This document shows, piece by piece, positions 35,718 to 45,031 of a DNA stretch of 64,000 bases. Made by a program: the position numbers and the translations under genes. The notes under the pieces are model-generated. The model searched no databases. It was not told the origin of the DNA and was given only the letters and a program-made list of their open reading frames with translations. Position 1 is the first letter of the stretch; each line of letters opens with the position of its first letter. This stretch comes from Ww85 sp963745765. Its GTDB lineage: Bacteria > Desulfobacterota > Desulfobulbia > Desulfobulbales > Desulfocapsaceae. The stretch covers positions 1 through 64,000 of the forward strand of contig CAVUYQ010000022.1 in the NCBI GenBank assembly GCA_963745765.1. The letters are read 5' to 3'.

Positions 35718-35817
35718 GGCCGTTCTATTGTACATTGTCATGCGCTTCATCTGTTCTCTCCTCTGTTCGTGATACTGCAATAGTGTGGGAGCCGGAAATC
35801 CGTTCTATAATGATATG

Positions 35818-35980
35818 CTAGCGGAATCCGTGACCACGAAATCCGACACCGATCCCGTGGTAGCCGCCGCCGACTCCGCCGCCTATCCCTATCCGATCAA
35901 TAAACAACGATGTCGCGCCGCCCCTTTCAGGCAGGCTGCCCTCTGCATCCACTATCCGGTAATCAAGTCCAGACCGAGGC
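35818..35980 (-). pseudogene. C-terminal remnant of a glycine-rich protein gene
   Basis: A frame on the minus strand reads GLDYRIVDAEGSLPERGGATSLF then GIGGGVGGGYHGIGVGF and ends RGHGFR before TAG at 35818-35820. It looks like the end of a small periplasmic or outer-membrane lipoprotein with a glycine-rich tail. Upstream it meets a stop and merges with a sensor-kinase fragment in another frame. No start is present. Family unknown. Confidence 0.45.
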
Positions 35981-36245
35981 AGTCACAGACATGGAACTGG
36001 GCGTCTTCGATCCGGCTGTCTATCTGGTCGGCCGGCAGGTTGATAAACTGCGCGGAAATCTCTGTCAGCAGGGTTTCGAATCGAAGTCGTTCCTCAAGTT
36101 CCTGCCGCAAACTGATTTCAGATCGTTCCATTTGCAGGGAATTAATTCCGGCAATGGCTCGCTTAAGCGGCGGTTGTCCTTTCGAAGTCCTGTCTCGCTG
36201 GGCAGTCCCGTACCGGGGTGGTGCGGGCACGGTGGGGGATGGCAA
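35955..36245 (-). pseudogene. Fragment of a sensor kinase or GAF-domain regulator
   Basis: About 95 residues contain ELEERLRFETLLTEISAQFINLP, then DQIDSRIEDAQFHVCDCLGLD. This matches the linker and GAF-domain start found in PAS/GAF histidine kinases and sigma-54 regulators. The match stops at CLGLD and a TAG follows. Neither the input nor the kinase domains are nearby, so this is a gene relic left by deletion. Confidence 0.6.
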
Positions 36246-36266
36246 GGAATATTTAAGGTTCCGGTA

Positions 36267-37124
36267 TCAATAAATTTTTCTCTTCCCAAACCCCAAGCCA
36301 ATGACATTAAAGCTGTTTTCAACGATAAAGAGTGCATTCGGGTCAATGTTAAAAACCCTCTCTTCCAATCGCTTTACCTGTAAATTGTTGGTGATGGTCA
36401 TCAGCAGCTGCTTTTCCTTTCCTGAATAGGCTCCTTTGGCACCGATTATTGTTGCCCCCTGTTTCAGATCATCCCTGATGCTATCAGCAATAGTTTTACT
36501 TAAGTCGCTGAGGATATATACGATCTTTCGCTGATTAAACAGGGCGAGCATGTACTCGAGAGTGATCGAGGAAATAAAGGTGAGAATGAAAGAGGCAATG
36601 ACCAGGTCTATTTCGTATAACAACAGGGCAATAAAGAAAAGACATGCGTTATAGACAATAAAGAACTTGCCAATTCCGATATTGAATTTCTGATTCAGAA
36701 TAATGGCAATGATGTCCAGGCCTCCGCCGGAGCCTACAGATCGCAGGATTATGCCGCTTCCCGCGCCGCACACCACGCCGCCGGCTACGGCGGCATAGAG
36801 TTGATTGACGATGGCAAGATTATAGGTGATGGCTTCCGATGCCGCAGTTACGACAAGGACAGCCCACAGGCTGTAGAGGAAGAAACGCCGGCTGACCAGC
36901 AGGTAACCGACAATCATCATGGGAATATTGGCAATGAGATAGAGAACACCCGGGGTCAGAAAATCTGTCGTGTAATAGAACAGCAGGGAGGTCCCGAAAA
37001 GACCGCCAATAATAAAGTTGTGATGCATCAGTATCGCTTTTGCACCGAAGGCAAATAACGTCGCACCTGCCGTTATAAGGAACATATTCCAAAGTACCGA
37101 CCGAAATGTATTCAGCTTTTTCAT
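36267..37124 (-). CDS. YitT family membrane protein (DUF161 plus DUF2179)
   Basis: A 285-residue inner-membrane protein. Five or six hydrophobic segments cover residues 10-200, with the family blocks GAKAILMHHNFIIGGLFGTSLL and SVGSGGGLDIIAIILNQKF. A cytoplasmic DUF2179 domain occupies about 215-285 (GATIIGAKGAYSGKEKQLLMTITNN...VFNIDPNALFIVENSFNVIG). Function of the family is unknown. The gene looks complete, unlike the relics to its left. Confidence 0.92.
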   Translation of the reverse strand: MKKLNTFRSVLWNMFLITAGATLFAFGAKAILMHHNFIIGGLFGTSLLFYYTTDFLTPGVLYLIANIPMMIVGYLLVSRRFFLYSLWAVLVVTAASEAITYNLAIVNQLYAAVAGGVVCGAGSGIILRSVGSGGGLDIIAIILNQKFNIGIGKFFIVYNACLFFIALLLYEIDLVIASFILTFISSITLEYMLALFNQRKIVYILSDLSKTIADSIRDDLKQGATIIGAKGAYSGKEKQLLMTITNNLQVKRLEERVFNIDPNALFIVENSFNVIGLGFGKRKIY

Positions 37125-37550
37125 TTTATTTACAATTGGTTAAAATATTTTTTAATGCTTTCTCGAAAGGAGAGCTGGTTGTATCGAATCGCCTCTGGTG
37201 GACATTGCCAGCACTGAAGCAAGAACCGCGAATCTGCGAATTGTATTTTCTATACGACTGATTTAACACAATAAATAAATCTCTCTCAATTCTATGCCTG
37301 TATAAGGAGGAAACGTTCATGAAGTGTTTGGGTTAGTAATCTTATTTTATAGCGCAGACAAGCAAAATTACGATATTTAATATTCATGGTGGTCCGGCAT
37401 TGTTACCGGACAAGTTTCCACTGGTGCAATGGCAACCGAACGCCACTTATTCTTTTAGAAAATATTGACTGCATCAAGTGGAGACAGCGTCATAAAAAAT
37501 GGGAGGTAGATCCACTTCCGTATGATGATGGCTGTGCAGGCTATGAAGAT

Positions 37551-37583
37551 CCTGCCTGTGGATTTTTAAATTCGAAGTCCGTC
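37551..37583 (+). repeat. 33-base element, copy 1
   Basis: Starts CCTGCCTGTGGATTTT and ends TTCGAAGTCCGTC. It agrees with 43582-43614 at about 28 of 33 positions by eye. Both copies sit in degenerate, gene-poor DNA. Confidence 0.5.
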
Positions 37584-37692
37584 AACGGAAAATTATGTTA
37601 AAAACAGGGTGGGATAGTGTGGTGGAGACTGCTTTTCAACCTGAGTCTGATGGGTGTGATTTTGTACCGGCCAAAATGAATTGAGAGGAGGG

Positions 37693-37783
37693 GAGAAGAG
37701 GATAGGTTGTTGGGAATTGTTGACTCGTTGAAAGGAAGGTACGAAAAAGTTAGAACGAGTTTGCAAAGCGATGACCTATCACC
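37693..37783 (+). repeat. Dispersed ~90-base repeat, copy A
   Basis: Aligns with 52933-53022 almost without gaps, roughly three quarters identical by eye, from GAGGATAG to a shared end GACCTATCACC (GACCTGTCACC in the others). The last 40 bases are shared also with 51821-51860. Confidence 0.65.
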
Positions 37784-37996
37784 TGCTCTTTCATGAAGAC
37801 ACACATCTCTCCTGCAGCCAGGTATCTTGAATATCCCCCATTGATTCTTAACGTATGCGAATCAGTCGGGTTTCTTTTCTCCCCTGATTAGTCACATCAA
37901 GGCGTTTCAGTACAATATGCCGGAGGTTTCCCAATCTAATGGTGGCCGCCTCCACCGGCTTCCTTTAACATTCAGACTGCACAAGGTGGTATTACA

Positions 37997-38302
37997 ATGA
38001 GAATTCTAATGAATGTGAAAATTCCTCATGAGCCTTTTAACACGCTGGTTCGCGAGGGAAAGGCTGGAAAGATCATACATGAAATTATCAATGCGTTGAA
38101 GCCCGAAAGCATATATTTCACCGAGCAGGGCGGTACTCGGGGAGCGGTGGCAATAGTAAACATCTCTGATCCAGCACAAATACCTTCATTCTCGGAGCCG
38201 TTTTTTTTGAATTTTAACGCGGATTGTGAGTTTAGAATTGCAATGTCCCCCGAGGACCTCGGCAAAGCCGGCCTTGATGAACTAGGCAAAAGATGGCGTT
38301 AA
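37997..38302 (+). CDS. Small conserved hypothetical protein (101 residues)
   Basis: A compact 101-residue protein with a good ribosome site (AAGGTGG) before its ATG. The sequence MRILMNVKIPHEPFN...EIINALKPESIYFTEQGGTRG and FRIAMSPEDLGKAGLDELG looks like a ferredoxin-like alpha/beta barrel dimer. It resembles small proteins often labelled DUF3303 or, wrongly, 'panthothenate synthetase'. No signal peptide and no membrane segment. It is a single-gene unit before the MscS gene. Function unknown. Confidence 0.7.
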   Translation: MRILMNVKIPHEPFNTLVREGKAGKIIHEIINALKPESIYFTEQGGTRGAVAIVNISDPAQIPSFSEPFFLNFNADCEFRIAMSPEDLGKAGLDELGKRWR

Positions 38303-38498
38303 TACTGTTTCGCATCAGTCGCTGTCATTCACGCCCGAGACAGATGAGTTAAAATATTTCTCGTGCATCTTTTATGCGTTATTGCAGATCCCGGCTCTGC
38401 CTCCCTGCTTTGAACCTGTATCATGCTCTATCCGCCAATAGGTCGGCAGGGTTGGTCGGGTTTTACCCAAAACCCAACTGCCGCTTGAGGGGAGCACT

Positions 38499-40206
38499 AT
38501 GATACCTGTTTTTTTCATCTCTCTGTTGACGAATCAAAAAAGGATTTGTCTTGCCGTTCTCTTCCTTGTTCCTGTGTTCCTGAACACAGCTTCATTGGCT
38601 TATACGAACGAGCTGCCAACAGGGGGCGAATTGCCGGCTCCGGATTATCTGGCGTCCTACCAGACCGCTCCGGTGATAATCGACGGAACGATCCTGTTCA
38701 GGGTCTTTGGGGTATCGTCATATCCTGCCAGCAGGCGGGCGGAAGAAATCGCCCGGAGAATCAGGATCATCGCCGAAGATCCATCCTTTGATCCGGCTAC
38801 CCTCAAGATTCGTGAAGAAAGTGACGGCACCATCCTGATTTATGCCGGGAAAACCAGATTATTGGCTGTTTTTCAGCAGGATGCCAATATCGAGGGTGAT
38901 ATCTCCCCGAAAACATTAGCCCAGGACCTTTTTCTCGAACAGATCCAGCAAGCCATCAAGAGCTACCGCGAGGACCGGGAACCAAAAACGATTCGCAAAA
39001 ACATCATCAGAGCTCTCATCTGGATTGCTATCCTCGGGATTTTATTGTTCGGGCTTTTTTGGAGTTTCAAAAAAACCGATCAATATCTTGATAGCCGTTT
39101 CAAGCGGACCGTCAAGACTATTGAAGAGAAATCGAAGAGAATACTGCAGGCTCGGCAGATCTGGACAATCCTGCAGGTAGTCATACGGGTTGTCCGGGCA
39201 GTGCTCGTTCTCGGACTGCTCTATATTTTCACCAACAAGGTGCTCGGCCTGTTTCCCTGGACACGTAACGCCTCAAAAATATTACTCAGCTACGTAATCA
39301 ACCCGCTCGTTTCAATCGGCGATGCGGTAATCAATTATCTGCCCAATCTGTTTTTTCTCGCCCTCCTCTATATTATCGTTCGTGTTCTGATGCGCATGAC
39401 TCACGCATTCTTCAATGAGGTTGAACGGAGAAGGATAATTATTCCCAGCTTTTATGCGGAATGGGCCTGGCCAACTTACCGTATCATCCGAATCATTCTC
39501 ATCATGTTTGGACTCGTCGTCGCTTATCCATACATCCCCGGCTCCGGTACCGAGGCTTTCAGGGGGATCTCGATTTTTGCCGGCGTTCTGCTCTCTTTCG
39601 GCTCCACTTCACTTATTGCAAATATTATTGCCGGCTACACGATGATCTACCGGCGACCATTCAAGATCGGCGACTGGGTGAAGATCGGCAACAATGTCGG
39701 AAAAGTCACCGAAATACGCAACCTGGTGACCCATGTACGATCCGTGAAAAATGAAGAGATCGTCATCCCCAACTCGACCATATTAAACGGCGAAGTTACG
39801 AATTACAGCACCACGGCAGCAACAGAGGGACTGATCCTGCATACCGACGGTCGGTATCGGCTACGAGGTTCCCTGGCGTCAGGTGGAAGCAATGCTGCTG
39901 ATGGCAGCGGAACGTACTGATGATCTGCGACGCAAGCCCGACCCCTTTGTGCTGCAGACGGAACTTGGGGATTTCGGCATCACCTACGAGCTCAATGTCT
40001 ACTGTCGAAAGGCGGACAGGATGGCCCGAATCTACACAAACCTGCACAAAAACATTCAGGACGTGTTCAATGAGTATGGCGTTGCAATCATGACTCCGCA
40101 CTATGTCGGCGACACGGCGAAACCGAAAGTAGTCCCCAAGGAACAGTGGTATATGGCACCGGCTAAAAAACCTCAGGAAGAAGATCCGGAAGCAGAGCAA
40201 TCCTAG
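38499..40206 (+). CDS. MscS-family mechanosensitive channel, split by a one-base frameshift
   Basis: Two frames combine to a channel of about 568 residues. The first (38499-39920) gives a signal sequence, a periplasmic region of about 120 residues, several membrane segments, the pore helix region (FRGISIFAGVLLSFGSTSLIAN) and the beta domain (GDWVKIGNNVGKVTEI...VIPNSTILNGEVTNYS). The frame breaks near 39844-39848: the expected TVGIGYEVPWRQVEAML is only read after skipping one base, and the C-terminal vestibule continues to 40206. Start follows GAGGGGAGC. A single indel with both sides well conserved suggests a sequencing error or a very recent mutation. Confidence 0.85.
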
Positions 40207-40419
40207 GTCGTCTTGCCTTGAGGGTTTATGTTCCTTCCTTCAGGTGGTCCGATTACCCTGGTGAGATGTAAATGCCGGGTGCCGGGATAAAATGTACTCC
40301 GGGATCTCGTCAATCCGTTTTTTTTCATTATAGTTAATCTTAGGACCCCGATGGAGTCGAGCAATTACCTATTCACGCTTCACTCTTTCACCGCTCATCT
40401 AAATCGCAAGAGGTTCCTT

Positions 40420-43164
40420 ATGGTACGCCAAGATTATCTGAAAACCCTTAATGCAGATTCGAAAACCTATTCCTTTTTTTCCATTCACGAGCTCGCCCGA
40501 AAAGGGGTCGGAACAATAGACCGGCTGCCTTATTCCATTCGCATACTCGTCGAAAATCTGCTGCGCAAGCATGACGGTTCCATCGTCTCGGAAGAAGATG
40601 TCGCCGCGATCTGCAACTGGCAGCCGCGCTACGACTCGCCGCAAGAGATCCCCTACCATCCCGCCCGGGTGCTCATGCAGGATTTTACCGGTGTTCCGGC
40701 CGTCGTTGATCTGGCCGTCATGCGTGATGCAGTCAGGGACCTGGGTGGCGATCCCGCCAGGGTGAATCCGCAGGTGCCTGTTGAACTGGTGGTGGACCAT
40801 TCCGTGCAGATTGACTTCTCAGGCACGGTTGGCAGCCTGCAGGAAAACGTTTCCAAGGAATACGAACGCAACGGAGAACGCTACAAACTATTGAAGTGGG
40901 CACAGAAAAGTTTCGCCAACTTTCGCGTTGTACCGCCAAATTCCGGGATATGTCATCAGGTCAATCTCGAACATCTGGGCCGTGTGGTCATCGGTGAAGA
41001 AACCCGTGACGGACTGCTGGCCTATCCGGACACCCTGGTCGGCCTGGACTCGCATACAACGATGATCAACGGCATCGGGGTCCTGGGCTGGGGGGTCGGA
41101 GGAATCGAGGCCGAAGCGGTGATGCTTGGCCAGCCCTACTATATGTCGATTCCGGAAGTAGTTGGGGTCCGGCTTACCGGTAACCTGCGAACGGGCGTCA
41201 CCGCGACCGACATGGTTCTGACCATTACGGAAATGCTTCGCAAACACAAGGTTGTCGAGAAATTCGTGGAATTCTTCGGGCCCGGTCTGGCAAACCTGTC
41301 AATCCCCGACCGCGCCACTGTCTCCAATATGACACCTGAATACGGCGCCACTCTCGGGTTTTTCCCCGTTGACCAAATAACCCTCGAGTACCTGAGAATG
41401 ACCGGCAGGAGCAGGCAGGCAGCGCTCACTGAGGCGTACAACCGGGCCAATGGTCTGTTCTACGAAACAGACGAGAAAATCGAGTACACAGACATGCTGG
41501 AACTCAAGCTATCCGATGTCGAGCCTTCCCTTGCCGGTCCGGCCCGGCCCCAGGATCGAGTCGCTTTGTCCGGTATGAAACAGGCCTTCGCCGACATCCT
41601 CGGCTGCACCTATGAACGCGACACGGATCAACCTCGTCTCTCAACCTTTATCAATGAGTCAGGCAGTACCACTCAGCGTGACGACAGCTGCCAGGTGGCG
41701 GCCAAGCGCGATATAGCCATTACCCTCAACGACACACCGGAACGGATCGGCGACGGCAGTGTGGTCATTGCCGCTATCACCTCCTGTACCAATACATCCA
41801 ACCCGTCGGTTCTGATCGGAGCCGGCCTCATGGCCAGGACTGCCGTTCGCCGCGGCCTGCGCGTTCCAGCCTACGTTAAAACGTCATTTGCCCCGGGCTC
41901 CCGCGTCGTCAGCAATTACCTGAAAGAAGCGGGCCTGCTCCCTTATTTTGAGGCACTCGGCTTCCATATTGTTGCGTTCGGCTGCACGACCTGCATCGGT
42001 AACAGCGGTCCGCTGAATTCATCTATCGAGTCGGCAATCCGGGAAAACGACCTCAATGTTGCCGCTGTGCTTTCGGGCAACCGCAACTTTGAAGCACGAA
42101 TACACCAGATGATCAAATCGAACTTCCTGGCCTCGCCCATGCTCGTACTGGCCTTCGCCCTGGCCGGCCGAATCGATCTGGACATGACCACCGAGCCGCT
42201 CGGACAGGATCCGAACGGTCAGCCGGTCTATCTCGAGGACATCTGGCCTGACGAGGCTGAAATCAGGGAGCTGGTTCAAACCCATGTTAGCCGGGACGCC
42301 TTTGAACGAGAATATAGCCGCATTTTCTTGGGCGATTCATTCTGGAACCAACTGGAAGTTAGGGAAAGCGAAACGTACGAATGGGATAAAAACTCGACCT
42401 ATATCAAGAAACCTCCTTATTTCGACGAATTCACCGGGGAACCACGAATGCCCGACGACATTACCGAAGCCCGGGCCTTCCTGATGCTCGGCGATTCGGT
42501 GACCACCGACCATATCTCTCCAGCCGGTGCTATCCCGGAAGAGTATCCAGCCGGACGCTACCTGGCTGATCAGGGTGTTGCGAAACCTCAGTTCAACTCT
42601 TACGGTTCTCGCCGCGGCAACCATGAAGTCATGATGCGGGGAACCTTCGGCAACATCAGAATCAAAAACAAGATGGTTGCACCCAAGGAAGGCAGCTTCA
42701 CCATTAAGTATCCCGAAGAAACCGAGATGTACAATTTTGAAGCCGCCATGCTTTACCAGAAGGAGGGCATTCCGCTCATCGTTCTGGCAGGCAAGGAGTA
42801 CGGCACCGGTTCATCCCGCGACTGGGCCGCCAAAGGCTCAAACCTGCTTGGGGTCAAAGCGGTAATCGCTGAATCCTATGAGCGTATTCACCGTAACAAT
42901 CTCGTGGGAATGGGGGTTTTACCGCTGGTCTTCCAGGAAGGCGAGTCTGTCGAATCACACGGCCTCACCGGTAATGAACGCTATTTTATTACCGGCCTTT
43001 CAGCTATAAGTCCGAGGAAAAAACTCAAGGTCAGGGCCCTGGCGGGCGACGGGACGGAAAAGCGTTTTGAGGTCATCTCACGACTCGACACTGAGGTCGA
43101 TGTCCGCTACTTTCAGCACGGTGGAATTCTCCCCTTCGTCCTGCGGCACATGCTTGAGAAGTGA
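40420..43164 (+). CDS. acnA: Aconitate hydratase, AcnA type
   Basis: A 914-residue [4Fe-4S] enzyme interconverting citrate and isocitrate in the TCA cycle. The ATG at 40420 has AGAGG upstream; the longer frame from 40351 is untranslated leader. Cluster cysteines lie in SCTNTSNPSV and FGCTTCIGNSGPL; active-site segments include GLDSHTTMINGIGVLGWGVGG and the swivel domain GKEYGTGSSRDWAAKG. Length and domain order match the IRP/AcnA form. It is a single-gene unit. A TCA role, oxidative or reductive, is expected. Confidence 0.97.
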   Translation: MVRQDYLKTLNADSKTYSFFSIHELARKGVGTIDRLPYSIRILVENLLRKHDGSIVSEEDVAAICNWQPRYDSPQEIPYHPARVLMQDFTGVPAVVDLAVMRDAVRDLGGDPARVNPQVPVELVVDHSVQIDFSGTVGSLQENVSKEYERNGERYKLLKWAQKSFANFRVVPPNSGICHQVNLEHLGRVVIGEETRDGLLAYPDTLVGLDSHTTMINGIGVLGWGVGGIEAEAVMLGQPYYMSIPEVVGVRLTGNLRTGVTATDMVLTITEMLRKHKVVEKFVEFFGPGLANLSIPDRATVSNMTPEYGATLGFFPVDQITLEYLRMTGRSRQAALTEAYNRANGLFYETDEKIEYTDMLELKLSDVEPSLAGPARPQDRVALSGMKQAFADILGCTYERDTDQPRLSTFINESGSTTQRDDSCQVAAKRDIAITLNDTPERIGDGSVVIAAITSCTNTSNPSVLIGAGLMARTAVRRGLRVPAYVKTSFAPGSRVVSNYLKEAGLLPYFEALGFHIVAFGCTTCIGNSGPLNSSIESAIRENDLNVAAVLSGNRNFEARIHQMIKSNFLASPMLVLAFALAGRIDLDMTTEPLGQDPNGQPVYLEDIWPDEAEIRELVQTHVSRDAFEREYSRIFLGDSFWNQLEVRESETYEWDKNSTYIKKPPYFDEFTGEPRMPDDITEARAFLMLGDSVTTDHISPAGAIPEEYPAGRYLADQGVAKPQFNSYGSRRGNHEVMMRGTFGNIRIKNKMVAPKEGSFTIKYPEETEMYNFEAAMLYQKEGIPLIVLAGKEYGTGSSRDWAAKGSNLLGVKAVIAESYERIHRNNLVGMGVLPLVFQEGESVESHGLTGNERYFITGLSAISPRKKLKVRALAGDGTEKRFEVISRLDTEVDVRYFQHGGILPFVLRHMLEK

Positions 43165-43359
43165 GCCGCTCATCAAGCGCTTATTTCCCTGCGCGGGAAC
43201 GCCGGCTATAAAAGGCGGAATCCGTTAGACGTTCTGCGGCCGGCGCGAGGCGTGGGGGTGGAACACTCCGGGATTGAGCCTGATGCCTCCTGCTGCTTGA
43301 GTGCACCGTCAGACTGACTGGTAAAAGGATGTGCCCGGTAAAACCAAGTGAACCTAGAA

Positions 43360-43599
43360 TTTCATCTCAAGGTAGAATTGTCATTGACGGATATCTCAGC
43401 CATTACGAAAAAGGTGCCGCTTCTCGGCAATTTCAAACCTTCCGGTCGATATTTAATGAATGATCTGCATCGACTTGGAGGGGGTCCGATGGTGATTAAA
43501 TTATTGCTTGAAAACGGTTTTCTACATGGCGATTGCCTGACCGTGACCGGCAGGAGTCTTGCTGAGAACATAGCCGATGCTCCTGCCTGTGTATTTTGA
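43360..43599 (+). pseudogene. Internal fragment of a dihydroxy-acid dehydratase (ilvD) gene
   Basis: About 80 residues match the middle of IlvD: LTDISAITKKVPLLGNFKPSGRYLMNDLHRLGG and the conserved LLENGFLHGDCLTVTGRSLAENIAD, after which a stop follows (ACVF, TGA). The Fe-S cysteine of this block (HGDC) is present. No N- or C-terminal part is nearby, so this is a relic of roughly 15 percent of the gene. It ends in a 33-base element shared with 37551. It is not the same gene as the dehydratase at the left edge. Confidence 0.75.
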
Positions 43600-43614
43600 A
43601 GTTCAAAGTCCGGT
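43582..43614 (+). repeat. 33-base element, copy 2
   Basis: Starts CCTGCCTGTGTATTTT and contains TTTGAAGTTCAAAG, a small palindrome, then TCCGG. Partner of 37551-37583. It marks the point where the ilvD relic ends. Confidence 0.5.
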
Positions 43615-43674
43615 GGGGCCGTGCTTTCTTTTTTGCAAAAGCGTCTGACGATCAAAACGGCGTCATATGCTTTT

Positions 43675-44280
43675 TCACGGAATAACCAGATCCGCCCGGC
43701 GATTCATTGCCCACGACGCCTCGTCCGAACCTGGGTAAAGCGGCCGTTCTGATCCATAACTGATTGTCTTGATACGATTTTCGGCAACCCCGAGATTGAC
43801 GAGATACCGCTTGACATTGAGCGCCCTGAACTGGCCAAGGGCGAGATTGTATTCTGCTGTGCCCCGCGCATCGCAATTTCCCTCGATAACAATACGTATT
43901 CCCTTTTCGTCGAGGAGGTAATCCCCGCTTTTGTTGAGGTTATCCAGCTGGTCAGTATTGATCAGACCGCTGTCAAATTCGAAGAAAACAGGATAAAGGG
44001 GAGCCGTCGAGCGGCCATAGGTTGAATGATAGGCCTCGGAGCCTGTATCGAGCATCTGCAGATTTGCCCCGGTCTCATCGAGTGACTCGATATCGCCTGT
44101 GGTCACTTCTTCATCGGGATTATCGGTCTTGACGGCTCCGCTATCCATGAGATGCCCTTCCGGCTTTATCGAGCTTGATGCATTTTCATAATCAGCCTCT
44201 TTCTTGCTGCAACCGCTGACAAGCAAAAGGCTCAAACAGATGCACAGCAGGAGGACCGGTGTTCCCATAAGCTTTTTCAT
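43675..44280 (-). CDS. Pal/OmpA-domain lipoprotein
   Basis: A 201-residue outer-membrane lipoprotein. A lipobox LVSGC follows a hydrophobic signal segment. After an acidic linker of about 80 residues the OmpA/Pal domain binds peptidoglycan: VFFEFDSGLINTDQLDNLN, IEGNCDARGTAEYNLALG, RIKTISYGSERPL and NRRADLVI. It ends a three-lipoprotein cluster (gaps of 22 and 12 bases). No tolA, tolB or tolQR gene is near, so it is not the standard Tol-Pal operon. Confidence 0.92.
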   Translation of the reverse strand: MKKLMGTPVLLLCICLSLLLVSGCSKKEADYENASSSIKPEGHLMDSGAVKTDNPDEEVTTGDIESLDETGANLQMLDTGSEAYHSTYGRSTAPLYPVFFEFDSGLINTDQLDNLNKSGDYLLDEKGIRIVIEGNCDARGTAEYNLALGQFRALNVKRYLVNLGVAENRIKTISYGSERPLYPGSDEASWAMNRRADLVIP

Positions 44281-44292
44281 TGAAACATCCGC

Positions 44293-44655
44293 CTATTCAT
44301 TATTTTTGATGAGTCGCGGGGTCCAGAAGACGATACCTTTTTCCTCTACCTCACGTACCAGGGAATCACCTGACCACTCTTTTGTCTGATCGAGATACCC
44401 GCATCGCATTGCCCTCAAACTGAACTTATGCGCAGCTTTCAATTCATCTTCCGGTATGACATTAACGGCATCGAGCGGCGTCAACCCCAGGTAAATCCAG
44501 GAGCCTTCATCCTGCTGATAAACGATAAAGGCCCCTTCGGGTTCCGAGTGTATTTTGAAATTGGCGGCAAGCTTCGTCGACGAACAGCCGGTCAGCACCA
44601 GTAAACTCATTACCCCTGCAAAAAGAAGCATTTTGCCGGACAAGCAGATTCTCAT
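44293..44655 (-). CDS. Small lipoprotein with PEGA-like segment
   Basis: A 120-residue lipoprotein: signal segment, then lipobox LTGCS. The stretch FKIHSEPEGAFIVYQQDEG...YLGLTPL has the pattern of a PEGA domain, a small beta domain often in surface or periplasmic proteins. It lies between the other two lipoprotein genes and is probably co-transcribed. Function unknown. Confidence 0.75.
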   Translation of the reverse strand: MRICLSGKMLLFAGVMSLLVLTGCSSTKLAANFKIHSEPEGAFIVYQQDEGSWIYLGLTPLDAVNVIPEDELKAAHKFSLRAMRCGYLDQTKEWSGDSLVREVEEKGIVFWTPRLIKNNE

Positions 44656-44677
44656 GATTCATATCCTCATCTAAATA

Positions 44678-45031
44678 TTAGTCTTTTTCCAACTCCACCT
44701 TGATATCAATGGCATTATCATCTGCTTCAAGCGGGCTTGCGTGTCTTCTGTTTATCCAAAATGAGGCGATGCGGTCAATATAGCCCGGTTTTCGCAACTG
44801 GATAGTCACATATTCAGCGGTATCAGCTGTACCGGGGAATGAAACCTTGACAGGGGTGACCCCCAGATGGCTGTCGTCCTTGAGATTAACCACTTCAGCA
44901 CCTGGCGGAGTACTGCTGATGTTTGCTGCACCATACTTCAGGCTATCTGAGGCGCAGCCGGTGAGGAGCAGGAGTATGATGCTGGACGTTATGAACAATC
45001 CCTTCCCGACGATGGCTTCCATTTTCTTCAT
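44678..45031 (-). CDS. Small PEGA-like lipoprotein
   Basis: A 117-residue lipoprotein with start at 45031 after GAGG; the lipobox is LLTGC. The mature part has ANISSTPPGAEVVNLKDDSHLGVTPVKVSF, the PEGA pattern (xxPxGAxVxxx...xGxTP), then a strand-rich region VTIQLRKPGYIDR. First gene of the lipoprotein trio. It looks like a paralogue-type partner of the next gene, though not closely similar. Confidence 0.75.
   Translation of the reverse strand: MKKMEAIVGKGLFITSSIILLLLTGCASDSLKYGAANISSTPPGAEVVNLKDDSHLGVTPVKVSFPGTADTAEYVTIQLRKPGYIDRIASFWINRRHASPLEADDNAIDIKVELEKD

Larger units (their letters stand above)
37125..37996. other. 872-base gene-poor region with repeat elements
   Basis: No convincing gene. 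Two items are recognisable: a 33-base element at 37551-37583 that recurs at 43582-43614, and copy A of a dispersed repeat at 37693-37783. The short open frames have no ribosome site and no recognisable content. It is probably a graveyard of mobile or deleted DNA. Confidence 0.5.

Noticed and set aside
37386..37601. 71-codon frame with several cysteines
   Set aside because: No ribosome site; it covers the 33-base repeat and looks like degenerate DNA.
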